DNA of 64,000 nucleotides from Pantoea sp. 18069 (lineage in GTDB: Bacteria; Pseudomonadota; Gammaproteobacteria; Burkholderiales; Burkholderiaceae_C): assembly GCF_902706035.1 (NCBI RefSeq), contig NZ_CACSJA010000008.1, positions 102,953 to 166,952 of the forward strand, given 5' to 3'. Position numbers and translations under genes: made by a program. The notes under the pieces were generated by a model. That model was given only the letters and a program-made list of their open reading frames with translations, had not been told where the DNA came from and searched no databases. Shown in pieces: positions 18,105 through 27,379 of this stretch; the first letter of the stretch is position 1; every line of letters starts with the position of its first letter.

Positions 18105-18181
18105 TGGGGTGGCTGATGGGGCTCGAACCCACGACAACAGGAATCACAATCCTGGACTCTACCAACTGAGCTACAGCCACC
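18105..18181 (-). tRNA. tRNA-His (GTG), copy 2
   Basis: The same 77-nt tRNA as at 5975-6051, with encoded G-1, GTG anticodon and encoded CCA. It lies about 70 bp downstream of ppiD on the same strand. Identity covers the tRNA and a few bases around it and then stops, so the two copies bound a 12-kb segment. Confidence 0.95.
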
Positions 18182-18251
18182 GCAGAAGCGTCTATTCTAA
18201 GCCAAAAAATACCGCCCTATCGCGAGTTTCACGATTTGGCGGCATTAAATC

Positions 18252-20147
18252 TCAAGGACGGTCGACCTTCATCTGCACCTTGAAGCGGGCCTTGAGCATT
18301 TCATAGTAGGCAGCGCCTTCGGCGCCGGCCCACCACTGGGCCAGTTGCTGCTTCTGTGCGGCAACGATCTGCGCGTCCTGGGCCGGGCGTTCGACCACGG
18401 CATTGACCTTGACCACGGCATAGCCGAGGTTGCCGAGGTCCACGCCGGTCCAGACAGGCAAGGCATCCACGGAAGCGTGCAGCGCGGCGTCGATGACTTC
18501 GCGCGGCAGGTTCTGCGGCTGATCGCGACCGATCACGACGGCGCTGCCCAGGACGGCGCTGGCGGGCTGTTCCTTCCAGGCCTTGAGCTTGGCCTGGCCT
18601 TCTTCACGTGCCAGTTCCGCGGACTTCTGCGCCACATACAGCGCCTGCACCTTGTCGGCCACTTCTTCGTAGGCCAGGGTATGGGCCGGCGAATAGGCGA
18701 CGACACGGCCTGCGACCATCAGGCCGGAAGCAATCTCGACGGCGTCGGTGTTGCGCTTGCTTTCCAGCGACTCGGGCGCAAACAGGGCTTCGAGGAAGCG
18801 CGGGTTGGCCAGCGGGCCCTGGGCGCCAGGGCCCGGAACGCGCGCCACGCGCTCGGCCTTGTGCACCGTCAGCTTGAGCTTTTCGGCCACGCCTTGCAGG
18901 TTGTCCGACTGCTCGTACACGCCATTGGCGAACTGCTCGGCCACTTCGGCGAACTTGCTCTGTGCCTGCTGTTCCTTCAGATCCCGCTCGAGCTGCGGGC
19001 GCAGCTCGGCAAAGCTGGGCTGGGGCGGCGTCTTGATGTCGGTCAGCTCAATGATGTGGAAGCCGAAATCGCTTTCGACCACATCGCTGATCTCGCCCTT
19101 CTTCAATGCGAAGGCCGCATCCTCGAAGGGCTTGACCATGGCGCCGCGGCTGAAGAAGCCCAGATCGCCACCGCTTTGGGCGGTGCCGCTGTCCTGCGAG
19201 GATTGCTTTGCGACCGCAGCAAAGGACTGCGGGTCCTTGCGCAGCTGCTCGAGCAGGGCCTGGGCCTGTTCACGCGCCTGGGTGCGGTCGGCGGCCGACG
19301 CGTCCCGGGTGGCGTTGATCAGGATATGGCTTGCACGGCGCTCTTCCTGGCCCGCGAGTCGCGCCAGGTTTTCCTGGTAGTAGGTGCGCAGGTCGTCTTC
19401 ATTGAGCTCCATCGCGGCCTGCACGCTGGCCGAGTCGAGCACCACGTATTCGACGCTCGCCTGTTCGGCCTGCTGGAACCTGTCCGGGTGGGCCTTGTAA
19501 TAGGCCTGCAGATCTTCGGGCGTGGATTTGATCCCGGCCGCGAAATCGCCGGCCTTGAACTGTGCCACCTGCACTTCGCGGCGCTGGTAGAGCGCGTCCA
19601 TCGCCAGCTTGAGCTGGGTATCGGTCACGAACGAGGAATTCATCGCCGAGCCCATCACCTGGCTCAGCGACAGATTGCTGCGCAGATTGGCTTCAAAGCC
19701 TTCGGGCGTCATGCCTTGCGCGCCCACGAGCGCGCGATAGGCTTGGGCATCGAGCGTGCCGTCGGCGCGCTTGAGCTCGGCAATCGCCGGGATCTGCTGC
19801 AGGCTGCGCACCAGTTGGGCATCGCTGGTCACGAGGTGCATCTTCTGCGCCGCGGCCACGAGCACGCGGTCACGCACCATGCGCTCGAGCGTGGCGTAAC
19901 GCGCCTGGGGCGAGTCCAGCAGCCGGGTATCGATTTCCGGATTCTCGGCGCGCAGCTGATCGCTCTCCATGCGGTGCGCGTTGTCCCAGTCCGATTGCTT
20001 GATCTCGTTGCCATCGACCCTGGCCACTGTCGGACTGGATTCCGAGAAATAGTTCTGGTCGATGCCAACGAAGATGAACGAGGGAATGATCAGCAAGAAC
20101 AACAAGATCATCACGAACTTGGAGTGCTTGCGGATGGCTTCAAACAT
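18252..20147 (-). CDS. ppiD: PpiD-like membrane-anchored peptidyl-prolyl isomerase
   Basis: This 631-residue protein starts MFEAIRKHSKF; a frame reaching 20282 has no signal character. One membrane segment at about 12-32 (VMILLFLLIIPSFIFVGI) anchors it in the inner membrane. A SurA-N-like chaperone region follows. A parvulin PPIase domain at about 270-365 has RRASHILINA, GGDLGFFSRGAMVKPFEDAAF and VESDFGFHIIELT. PpiD helps proteins leaving the Sec translocon to fold. Gene order ppiD, tRNA-Val, HU matches other proteobacteria, where HU and ppiD are close. Confidence 0.9.
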   Translation of the reverse strand: MFEAIRKHSKFVMILLFLLIIPSFIFVGIDQNYFSESSPTVARVDGNEIKQSDWDNAHRMESDQLRAENPEIDTRLLDSPQARYATLERMVRDRVLVAAAQKMHLVTSDAQLVRSLQQIPAIAELKRADGTLDAQAYRALVGAQGMTPEGFEANLRSNLSLSQVMGSAMNSSFVTDTQLKLAMDALYQRREVQVAQFKAGDFAAGIKSTPEDLQAYYKAHPDRFQQAEQASVEYVVLDSASVQAAMELNEDDLRTYYQENLARLAGQEERRASHILINATRDASAADRTQAREQAQALLEQLRKDPQSFAAVAKQSSQDSGTAQSGGDLGFFSRGAMVKPFEDAAFALKKGEISDVVESDFGFHIIELTDIKTPPQPSFAELRPQLERDLKEQQAQSKFAEVAEQFANGVYEQSDNLQGVAEKLKLTVHKAERVARVPGPGAQGPLANPRFLEALFAPESLESKRNTDAVEIASGLMVAGRVVAYSPAHTLAYEEVADKVQALYVAQKSAELAREEGQAKLKAWKEQPASAVLGSAVVIGRDQPQNLPREVIDAALHASVDALPVWTGVDLGNLGYAVVKVNAVVERPAQDAQIVAAQKQQLAQWWAGAEGAAYYEMLKARFKVQMKVDRP

Positions 20148-20382
20148 AGTCGATCTTTCTGTGGAAGCAATAAAAAAGGCGAACCCATGTTCGCCTTTGT
20201 ACGGTGTGCGGAGCCAAAGGAACCTGACTGAGGAAGACAAGGGTCTGCCCCTCATCCATCCATCAACGACAAAGCCTGCCAACGACCCACGCTACCTTGG
20301 TGAAGGAAACTGCGCAGATTCTACCTGTTACGCCTGAAGGCCCAAGCAGCCGATGGCGCCAATGCAAAAGGAGGGCGAAGAA

Positions 20383-20412
20383 AAAGGGCCTGGATTGCTC
20401 CGGGCCCTTGAT
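20383..20412 (-). terminator. terminator after tRNA-Val
   Basis: Minus strand: AAGGGCCCGGA, short loop, TCCAGGCCCTT followed by TTTTC. Confidence 0.8.
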
Positions 20413-20427
20413 TTCATTTGCTTTGGG

Positions 20428-20503
20428 TGGTGGGTGCTGACGGGATCGAACCGCCGACCTACTCCGTGTAAAGGAGCCGCTCTACCGACTGAGCTAAGCA
20501 CCC
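20428..20503 (-). tRNA. tRNA-Val (TAC)
   Basis: The 76-nt minus-strand cloverleaf has acceptor GGGTGCT/AGCACCC, anticodon loop TTTACAC (anticodon TAC, valine) and T arm GGTTCGATCC, with CCA encoded. It sits between HU and ppiD, all on the minus strand. Confidence 0.95.
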
Positions 20504-20518
20504 CCTTGCAACTGCTTG

Positions 20519-20791
20519 TCAGTTCAACGCATCTTTCAATGCCTTGCCCGGACGGAATTTAGGCACCTTGGCGGCCTTGATCTCGATCGTGGCGCCGGTG
20601 CGTGGGTTGCGGCCGGTGCGTGTGGAACGCTCACCCACGGTGAATGTGCCAAAACCGACGAGCGATACTGTACCACCCTTTTTGAGGGTTTTCTTCACTG
20701 CCTCGATCGTCGATTCCAGAGCGCGCGCAGCGGCGGCCTTGGAGATGTCGGCATTGTTTGCGATGTGCTCAATCAGTTCTGTCTTATTCAC
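20519..20791 (-). CDS. hupB: DNA-binding protein HU
   Basis: The 90-residue protein begins at GTG (read as Met-Asn-Lys-Thr-Glu-Leu), with GAGAGG six bases upstream. A longer frame to 20983 is not coding-like. It matches HU along its whole length: KTELIEHIA at the start, [13 protein letters not shown], the arm [10 protein letters not shown] near 55-65, and [16 protein letters not shown] at the end. HU is a histone-like dimer that bends DNA and compacts the nucleoid. The length is standard. Confidence 0.96.
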   Translation of the reverse strand: MNKTELIEHIANNADISKAAAARALESTIEAVKKTLKKGGTVSLVGFGTFTVGERSTRTGRNPRTGATIEIKAAKVPKFRPGKALKDALN

Positions 20792-21078
20792 AAGAGGCCT
20801 CTCGAGAAATGGTGGATGGAATGTCGCAGCTGTGCGGAAACTGTGCAGTTCAAGAACCGTATCTTCCGGCCAGCCTGCAATCACCTGGGGTGAATGCGTT
20901 TCGGGCCATGCCATCGACCTTCCAAGTGTCAATGTTATCCGCTGCAATCCCAGCGGCTGCAGCGATTCTAGCTGCAATTGCACTGCCGCCCGGCGTCAGC
21001 GGCGGTTTTTGTGGCGCGCAGTCGCTAGAGGCTTCACGGATTGACAACCCGGGCCGGCGCGCGCCGGCTGCGGCCAAT

Positions 21079-21648
21079 CTACCTGTCGACGCGTGCGCGA
21101 ATTTCGGGCACGGCCTTTTGCAGGTAATAGACCATGGACCAGACCGTGAGCACGGCGGCAACCCAGATCAGCACATGGCCCCAGACGCCGGTGTCGATCA
21201 CGCCGAGCAGCATCCCGTCATAGAGCAGGAAGGGAATGGCCACCATCTGCGCGGTGGTCTTGAGCTTGCCCAGCATGTGCACGGCCACGCTCTTGCTCGC
21301 ACCGATCTGCGCCATCCATTCGCGCAGCGCTGAAATGGCGATCTCGCGGCCGATGATGATCAGCGCGACGAACACGTCGGCGCGCTGCAGATGCACCAGC
21401 ACCAGCAGCGAGGCGCAGACCAGGAACTTGTCGGCCACGGGATCGAGGAAGGCGCCGAAGGAGGAGGTCTGGTTGAGCTTGCGCGCGAGGTAGCCGTCGA
21501 GCCAGTCGGTCGCGGCAAACACGATGAACATCAGCGTGGCAATCAGATTTTGCAGCGCCGGCTCCATAGGGGTGTAGAACACTCCCACGATCAAAGGTAT
21601 CGCGACAAAGCGCGTACAGGTCATCAAGGTGGGGATGGTCAGAAACAT
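21079..21648 (-). CDS. pgsA: CDP-diacylglycerol-glycerol-3-phosphate 3-phosphatidyltransferase
   Basis: This 189-residue membrane protein has the complete CDP-alcohol phosphotransferase motif DG-x2-AR-x8-G-x3-D-x3-D: DGYLAR near residue 51, then FGAFLDPVADK. Several hydrophobic helices follow. The enzyme makes phosphatidylglycerol phosphate from CDP-diacylglycerol and glycerol 3-phosphate in the inner membrane. It lies downstream of uvrC on the same strand, the order seen in many gammaproteobacteria and betaproteobacteria. Confidence 0.93.
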   Translation of the reverse strand: MFLTIPTLMTCTRFVAIPLIVGVFYTPMEPALQNLIATLMFIVFAATDWLDGYLARKLNQTSSFGAFLDPVADKFLVCASLLVLVHLQRADVFVALIIIGREIAISALREWMAQIGASKSVAVHMLGKLKTTAQMVAIPFLLYDGMLLGVIDTGVWGHVLIWVAAVLTVWSMVYYLQKAVPEIRARVDR

Positions 21649-21701
21649 GCTGCAATTGTGTCATGCGCCGAAGACCTTTACGAACAGCATCGAGGCCGGC
21701 C

Positions 21702-23666
21702 TCAATGCAATGCGCGATAGATGGTGTCCGCCAATTCACGCGAAATGCCTTCCACCTTCATCAGGTCTTCCACGCTCGCATCGGCCACGCCGCGCACGCC
21801 GCCAAAGCGCTGCAGCAGGCGCGCGCGCTTTTTCGGGCCCACGCCCGCGATTTCCTCGAGCTGGCCGCCGCCGATGCGCACCTTGGCACGCGCCGCGCGC
21901 ATGCCGGTAATGGCAAAGCGATGGGCCTCGTCGCGGATCTGCGCGACCAGCATCAGCGCCGCCGAATCCTTGCCCAGATAGACCTTTTCCCGGCCGTCGG
22001 CAAACACCAGCTCCTCGAGGCCGACCTTGCGCCTGTCGCCTTTCTCCACGCCGACGATGCGCGAGACATCGAGCCCCAGCGCGTCGAACACTTCGCGCGC
22101 CATGCTGACCTGGCCCACGCCGCCGTCGACCAGCACCAGGTCGGGCAGGCGCGCCTGGCCCGCCGGGGGCTCGGCGCCGCCGGCCTCGCGCTGGGCTTCG
22201 GCGACGCGGCTGTAGCGGCGCATCAGCACCTGGCGCATCGCCGCATAGTCATCGCCGCCGGTGATGCCTTCGATGTTGAAGCGCCGGTACTCGCTGCCCT
22301 GCATCTTGTGGTGGTGGAACACCACGCACGAGGCCTTGGTCGCCTCGCCCGAGGTGTGGGAGATGTCGAAGCACTCGATGCTCAGGCTGTCGAGGTCATG
22401 CGTGGGCAGGTCGAGCGCCTCGGCCAGCGCGCGCGTGCGCGCCTGCTGCGAGCCTTCCTCGGCCAGCAGCCGTGCGAGCTGCAACTCGGCGTTGCGCTGC
22501 GCCATGTCGAGCCAGGCGCGGCGCTGCTCGCGCGGCTGGTGCAAGGCGCTGACGCGCACGCCGCAGGACTGCGACAGCGCCTTGACCAGCGACTTGTCGA
22601 CGGCATGGCTGAGCACCAGCACCGGCGGCACGGGCACGCTGGTGTAGTGCTGGGCCAGGAAGGCTTCGAGCACCATCACTTCGACCGGCTGGGCCGGCGC
22701 GGCCTCGCCCTCTTCCTCGGTCTCGGCTTGGCTTTGAGCGTCATGCACGGCCGCGGCATCGCCCAGCTGCGACGGAAAGTACGGCCGGTCACCGAGGTGG
22801 CGACCGCCACGCACCATCGCCAGGTTCACGCAGGCACGCCCGCCCTGCACGCGCACGGCCAGAATGTCGACGTCCTTGTCCGACGTGGTCTCTATCGACT
22901 GCTGGTGCAGCACGCGCGCCAGCGCCGTCATCTGGTTGCGCACTTCGGCCGCCTGCTCGAACTCCAGCGCCTCGGAATGCGCGAGCATGCGCGCCTCGAG
23001 TTGCTGCAGCAGTGCCTGGGTTTCGCCGCGCAGCATGGCTTCGGCATTGCGCACGTCGATGGCGTAGGCCTCGGGCGAGATCAGGTCCACGCAGGGGCCG
23101 GTACAGCGCTTGATCTGGTAGAGCAGGCAGGGCCGCGAGCGGTTGGCGAACACCGTGTCTTCACAGGTGCGCAGGCGGAACACCTTCTGCAGCAGCTGTA
23201 TGGTTTCCTTGACCGCCCAGGCACTGGGATACGGCCCGAAATAGCGGTTCTTCCTGTCGACGCTGCCGCGGTAATAGGCCATGCGCGCAAAGCGCTGGCC
23301 GGGCTGTGGCCCCTCGCCGTCGCGGCCTGCCACGCCCGAAATCATCAGATAGGGATAGCTCTTGTCGTCGCGAAACAGGATGTTGTACTTGGGGTGCTGC
23401 GTCTTGATCAGGTTGTTTTCCAGCAGCAGCGCCTCGGCTTCGGAGCGCACCACCGTGGTCTCCAGGCGCACGATCTTGCTGATCATGTGGCCTATGCGCG
23501 TGCCGCCATGGCTCTTCTGGAAATAATTGGCGACGCGGCGCTTGAGATTGCGCGCCTTGCCCACGTAGAGCAGCCCGCCCTCGGCGTCGAAGTAACGGTA
23601 CACGCCCGGCAGTGAAGGCAGGGCTGCGACCTGGGCCAGCAGTTCATCGGAATGCATTTCAGACAT
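21702..23666 (-). CDS. uvrC: excinuclease ABC subunit C
   Basis: About 654 residues from [11 protein letters not shown] frame to 23756 adds an unlikely leader. The N-terminal GIY-YIG nuclease domain has PGVYRYFD and [22 protein letters not shown] domain ([13 protein letters not shown]) lies in the middle. The RNase H-like 5' nuclease domain has [22 protein letters not shown] and RDEAHRFA. The C-terminal helix-hairpin-helix pair follows ([19 protein letters not shown]). UvrC makes both incisions in nucleotide excision repair after UvrAB damage recognition. About 50 residues near 330-360 are acidic and Ala-rich, an insertion often seen in betaproteobacterial UvrC. Confidence 0.96.
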   Translation of the reverse strand: MSEMHSDELLAQVAALPSLPGVYRYFDAEGGLLYVGKARNLKRRVANYFQKSHGGTRIGHMISKIVRLETTVVRSEAEALLLENNLIKTQHPKYNILFRDDKSYPYLMISGVAGRDGEGPQPGQRFARMAYYRGSVDRKNRYFGPYPSAWAVKETIQLLQKVFRLRTCEDTVFANRSRPCLLYQIKRCTGPCVDLISPEAYAIDVRNAEAMLRGETQALLQQLEARMLAHSEALEFEQAAEVRNQMTALARVLHQQSIETTSDKDVDILAVRVQGGRACVNLAMVRGGRHLGDRPYFPSQLGDAAAVHDAQSQAETEEEGEAAPAQPVEVMVLEAFLAQHYTSVPVPPVLVLSHAVDKSLVKALSQSCGVRVSALHQPREQRRAWLDMAQRNAELQLARLLAEEGSQQARTRALAEALDLPTHDLDSLSIECFDISHTSGEATKASCVVFHHHKMQGSEYRRFNIEGITGGDDYAAMRQVLMRRYSRVAEAQREAGGAEPPAGQARLPDLVLVDGGVGQVSMAREVFDALGLDVSRIVGVEKGDRRKVGLEELVFADGREKVYLGKDSAALMLVAQIRDEAHRFAITGMRAARAKVRIGGGQLEEIAGVGPKKRARLLQRFGGVRGVADASVEDLMKVEGISRELADTIYRALH

Positions 23667-23783
23667 GCCCCTATTGTGGCGGGCCGGCCGCGCCATTTCG
23701 CCCGGATTCTCCCGCGCCGGTGCGCGCGGCCCGGCCGCAGTACCATCGGCGCCCACCCTGCCCTTGTTTCAAAGCCTCTGCCC

Positions 23784-24887
23784 ATGCCGCTGAACCGCCC
23801 CCTTCGCTGGGATATTTTTTGCCAGGTGATAGACAACTTCGGCGACGTCGGCGTCTGCTGGCGCGCCGCCGCCGAACTGGCCGCGCGCGGCCAGCAGGTG
23901 CGGCTGTGGCTAGACGACGCAAGCGCCCTGGCCTGGATGGCGCCCGCGCCCCACCCCGCAGGCCTGAGCGTTCACGCCTGGCCGGACCAGCGCGCGTTGC
24001 TGCCCGCCGACGGCGTGGGCGACGTGGTGATCGAGGCCTTCGGCTGCACGCTGCCCGAGCCCTTGCTGCAAGCCATTGCGCAGCGCCATGCCGAACAAGG
24101 CCGGGGCGCGGCGCAGACGCCGGTCTGGATCAATCTCGAATACCTGAGCGCCGAGCCCTATGTGGAACGCTGCCACCGCCTGCCCTCGCTGCTGATGAGC
24201 GGGCCTGCGGCCGGCCTCACGCGCTGGTTCTTCTACCCGGGCTTCACGCCGCGCACCGGCGGCCTGCTGCGCGAAGCCGCGCTCGGCCAGCGCCAGGCGG
24301 CGTTCGATCGCCAGGCCTGGCGCGCCGCGCGCGGCATTGATGACGCCACGCGGCTGGTCTCGCTGTTTTGCTACGAGCCGCCGGCCTTGCCGGACCTGCT
24401 CGCGCAGCTGCAGGCCGGCGCGCCGGCCAGCCACCTGCTGGTCACGCCGGGGCGCGCCGCGAACGCCGTGCGCGCCGTGCTGGCCCCGCAGCAGCCGCCC
24501 GCGCTCGCCTGCACCTGGCTCACGCCCTGCGCCCAGCCCGCGTTCGACGAAATGCTCTGGGCCTGCGACCTGAACCTGGTGCGCGGCGAAGACTCGCTGG
24601 TGCGCGCGCTCTGGGCCGGTCAAGCCTTTGTCTGGCAGATCTACCCCCAGCACGACAACGCCCACCATGCCAAGCTCGATGCGTTTCTCGACTGGCTAGA
24701 AGCCCCACCGTCGCTGCGGCTGTTCCACCATGTCTGGAATGGCATGCTCGGCGGCGTCGGCCTGCCGCTGGTCACCCCGCAGATGCTGGACGAATGGCGC
24801 GATTGCGCACAGGCCGCACGCGCACGCCAGTGGGTCCGGAGCGATCTCGTCAGCCAACTGCAGCAGTTTGTGGCAGAAAAAAGCTAA
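23784..24887 (+). CDS. earP: EF-P arginine rhamnosyltransferase EarP
   Basis: This 367-residue protein begins [21 protein letters not shown]. The D-N-F-G-D segment near residue 17-20 includes the conserved aspartate of EarP. The C-terminal half has [16 protein letters not shown] and [17 protein letters not shown], the dTDP-rhamnose binding and catalytic regions. EarP attaches rhamnose to Arg32 of elongation factor P, which activates it for polyproline translation. The downstream gene is efp with Arg at 32, an exact functional match. The start is 44 codons into a longer frame whose 5' part overlaps uvrC. Confidence 0.95.
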   Translation: MPLNRPLRWDIFCQVIDNFGDVGVCWRAAAELAARGQQVRLWLDDASALAWMAPAPHPAGLSVHAWPDQRALLPADGVGDVVIEAFGCTLPEPLLQAIAQRHAEQGRGAAQTPVWINLEYLSAEPYVERCHRLPSLLMSGPAAGLTRWFFYPGFTPRTGGLLREAALGQRQAAFDRQAWRAARGIDDATRLVSLFCYEPPALPDLLAQLQAGAPASHLLVTPGRAANAVRAVLAPQQPPALACTWLTPCAQPAFDEMLWACDLNLVRGEDSLVRALWAGQAFVWQIYPQHDNAHHAKLDAFLDWLEAPPSLRLFHHVWNGMLGGVGLPLVTPQMLDEWRDCAQAARARQWVRSDLVSQLQQFVAEKS

Positions 24888-25021
24888 AATCTTCGTTTTA
24901 CGCGCACGTGCTTAGCAAGCTGCGCCCTTATTTCCCCCCGCCGCGGAACATGTTTCGATGCAGCAGCCCTTGCGGCCGCGCAGCTGGACGCGTTGAGCGG
25001 CACAACCCCAGCAATCTAGCT

Positions 25022-25576
25022 ATGAAAATCGCCCAAGAAATCCGCGCCGGCAATGTGATCATGCACGGCAAGGACCCCATGATCGTCCTCAAGACCGAAT
25101 ACGCCCGTGGCGGCCGCGGTGCAGCCACCGTGCGCATGAAGCTCAAGGCCCTGCTGGGCAACATGGGCACGGAAAACGTGTTCAAGGCCGACGACAAGAT
25201 CGACAACGTGATCCTCGACAAGAAGGAGTGCACCTACTCCTACTTCGCCGATCCGATGTATGTCTGCATGGACGAAGAGTTCAACCAGTACGAAGTCGAA
25301 GCCGAGAACATGGGCGACGCGCTGAACTACCTCGAAGACGGCATGACCGTCGAAGTGGTGTTCTATGACGGCAAGGCCATCTCGGTGGAACTGCCCACCA
25401 GCGTCGTGCGCGAAATCACCTGGACCGAACCCGCGGTCAAGGGCGACACGTCGGGCAAGGTGCTCAAGCCTGCCAAGATCGCCACCGGCTTCGAAGTCGC
25501 CGTGCCGCTGTTCGTCGCCCAGGGCGACAAGATCGAAATCGACACCCGCACCGGCGAATACCGCAAGCGCGTCTGA
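25022..25576 (+). CDS. efp: elongation factor P (Arg32 type)
   Basis: This 184-residue protein starts [11 protein letters not shown]. The loop at residues 27-36, [10 protein letters not shown], places Arg32 at the tip, the residue rhamnosylated by EarP. The three OB-like domains have standard length, ending [20 protein letters not shown] binds ribosomes stalled at consecutive prolines and speeds peptide bond formation. It lies 134 bp after earP and ends in a strong terminator. A long upstream frame through earP is a shadow. Confidence 0.97.
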   Translation: MKIAQEIRAGNVIMHGKDPMIVLKTEYARGGRGAATVRMKLKALLGNMGTENVFKADDKIDNVILDKKECTYSYFADPMYVCMDEEFNQYEVEAENMGDALNYLEDGMTVEVVFYDGKAISVELPTSVVREITWTEPAVKGDTSGKVLKPAKIATGFEVAVPLFVAQGDKIEIDTRTGEYRKRV

Positions 25577-25582
25577 GGCACT

Positions 25583-25643
25583 ACTGTGGCCGCAAGGCCG
25601 CTTTGCCCCACAGGCTTCCTTCGGGAAGCCTTTTTTTTGCCTG
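25583..25643 (+). repeat. 60-bp repeated terminator unit, copy A
   Basis: ACTGTGGCCGCAAGGCCGCT, then an AGGCTTCC-TTCG-GGAAGCCT hairpin and an 8-T run. It ends the efp transcript. Nearly identical to 27150-27208. Confidence 0.9.
25612..25638 (+). terminator. efp terminator
   Basis: AGGCTTCC TTCG GGAAGCCT followed by T8, 36 bp after the efp stop. Confidence 0.92.
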
Positions 25644-25765
25644 CGAAAAGAATGGGCAGGGAACCTATGCGCGCCAGCGGCCACACAAAGTCAGCATCAG
25701 CGCCGCGACATGCGGGCACGGCCATGCCGCGACGCAGCAGTCGTCATTGCACAAGGAAGACAAAG

Positions 25766-25972
25766 ATGGAACGCCGGCAATTGCTTTACGGATTCACCTC
25801 CCTGCTTTTTACGCCTTATCTGGTCGGGTGCGGCGCAGGACGCAATGCGCAAACGCTCAATGAAATTCTGGCGTCGCAGCTTGACTTGACCGTCATTCCA
25901 CCCGAAGAGATTGACATCGCCTCTTCCAATCTGGAAGAAATCTACATCACCGACGAAGCACTCGTTTATTAA
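25766..25972 (+). CDS. small lipoprotein upstream of PI-PLC-like gene
   Basis: A 68-residue protein starting at ATG 25766, with CAAGGAAGAC upstream. MERRQLLYGFTSLLFTPYLVGC is a lipoprotein signal with the acylated Cys at residue 22. The mature part (~46 residues) is acidic and helical, with no known motif. The preceding open frame lies in the terminator unit and is not coding. It ends 17 bp before the PI-PLC-like gene, so the two likely form an operon; it may be an accessory or membrane anchor for it. I do not recognise a family. Confidence 0.6.
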   Translation: MERRQLLYGFTSLLFTPYLVGCGAGRNAQTLNEILASQLDLTVIPPEEIDIASSNLEEIYITDEALVY

Positions 25973-25989
25973 TACAGGGGGTCATCGCC

Positions 25990-27075
25990 ATGGCGATATC
26001 CAGTTCCCGTTGGATGGCAGCACTTGCAGACGAGGCTCCCATGACCGCTGTGTCCATTCCCGGCGCGCATGACGCCTGCTGCTATGACCTGACTGGAGTG
26101 GCGGAGCAGTTGATCAAATCCAAATGGGCGCCTTTGTTGGCCACCACTGCGACGCTTCCTCTCGCGGGAATATTGGGATTGACCGCTGCAGATTATGTAG
26201 TGCGCGTTCTCGCGCAGACGCAGACGCTCAACATCCGCCAGCAATTGGAGGCAGGCGTGCGCTTTTTCGATGTGCGCCCTTCGTTTGGCGAAGGCAAGGC
26301 GCTGCCAATTTACCATGGCATTGTGCGCACAAGAATCACATTGTCCGGCGTTCTGAATGAGGTCACGAATTTCCTGAACCAGAACAGGTCTGAATACGTT
26401 GTCCTGCGTCTCAAGGCAGAAAACGACAGTGTGGCATCGCATGTACGCACGGGTATTTTGCAAGAGTGTCTTGCGCCCTACAGCAATTACATCTCCACCC
26501 AGGGCTACGGCGTTATCCCGGTCAGCGCCGTGCGGGGCAAAATTGTATTGCTCATTCAGGACGTTGACGCTCTGCAAGCGCCGCTGCACTCCCAGGACTG
26601 GGGCGCGGTGTCAATTCAGGATGAGTACGAGATCAATGCCGACGAGAATTTCATCTCCACCATTGCCGAAGGCGCCTGCAAGGTCGGAAGGGCGCCCATC
26701 AAGGCAATCCTGGGTATTTTCGGCAAAAAAACCGGAAACTGGTGCGAGAACGTAGGAAAGAATGTTCCAAAGATATTCGTGCCCGACAAGGTCTTCGAAC
26801 CAAAACGCGTCGCGATAAAGAACCATCACAGCCAATCCATTGCTCGCTCAGGCAGCGCTCTTTCGAAGTTCTCGATCAATTTCGTCTCCTGCGTGGGATC
26901 AGGCTCCGATATTCTTTTTCTTTCGCCTCAAGTTTGCGCCGACAAATTCAACCCGGGCATCAAGGATCTGCTTGCCAAAAGTGGAAACAGTGAGAAGGCG
27001 GGAATCGTCGTGATGGACTTCATCACCGAGGACCTGGCCAAAGGAATCTATCTTTCCAACAGGCTGGCAACGTAA
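25990..27075 (+). CDS. phosphatidylinositol-specific phospholipase C-like protein
   Basis: This 361-residue protein contains a PLC X-like domain: SIPGAHDACCYD with the first catalytic His near residue 27, RFFDVRPS near 95, and IYHGIV with the second His near 108, then EYVVLRLKAE. Bacterial PI-PLC enzymes cleave phosphatidylinositol or GPI anchors. In soil bacteria many relatives have unknown substrates. No signal peptide is visible, so export, if any, would need another route. Base composition is less GC-rich than neighbours (many ATT, TTT and AAA codons), and the gene pair lies between two copies of a terminator repeat, which suggests insertion. Confidence 0.78.
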   Translation: MAISSSRWMAALADEAPMTAVSIPGAHDACCYDLTGVAEQLIKSKWAPLLATTATLPLAGILGLTAADYVVRVLAQTQTLNIRQQLEAGVRFFDVRPSFGEGKALPIYHGIVRTRITLSGVLNEVTNFLNQNRSEYVVLRLKAENDSVASHVRTGILQECLAPYSNYISTQGYGVIPVSAVRGKIVLLIQDVDALQAPLHSQDWGAVSIQDEYEINADENFISTIAEGACKVGRAPIKAILGIFGKKTGNWCENVGKNVPKIFVPDKVFEPKRVAIKNHHSQSIARSGSALSKFSINFVSCVGSGSDILFLSPQVCADKFNPGIKDLLAKSGNSEKAGIVVMDFITEDLAKGIYLSNRLAT

Positions 27076-27149
27076 TTACTGCGCACGCGCCCCACCATGG
27101 GACCGCAGGCCTGTTGCGCGGCGGTCGCTGGGCCGTTTCGATGGATGGC

Positions 27150-27208
27150 ACTGTGGCCGCAAGGCCGCTTTGCCCCCAGGCTTCCTTCGGGAAGCCTTTT
27201 TTTGCCTG
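27150..27208 (+). repeat. 60-bp repeated terminator unit, copy B
   Basis: Same unit as 25583-25643, with one base fewer before the hairpin and seven Ts. It ends the lipoprotein/PI-PLC transcript. The 304-bp gap 27076-27379 holds this unit, a GC-rich inverted segment around 27210-27240 (GCCAGCGCAT/GCGCTGGC) and the promoter region of the next gene; I see no gene in it. Confidence 0.9.
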
Positions 27209-27379
27209 ACGCCAGCGCATTGCGCTGGCGTTCAAGCCAGCGGCCTGCTGACGGCCTGCGTTCCCGGCCCAGCGCAAGGCCTGCAGGCGCCCTCCGACGC
27301 CGGACTGTCGGCCGCTGTCATACGCTTGACGCTCGCGCATTGAACACTTCAAGGCTTTTTCAAGGAATGGAGTCCCCGC

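Noticed and set aside
18345..20231. 628-residue rightward ORF
   Set aside because: Antisense shadow of ppiD.
21663..23615. 650-residue rightward ORF
   Set aside because: Antisense shadow of uvrC.
25583..27208. The 60-bp repeats as insertion sequence ends
   Set aside because: They are direct, contain a clear terminator hairpin, and the enclosed genes include no transposase.
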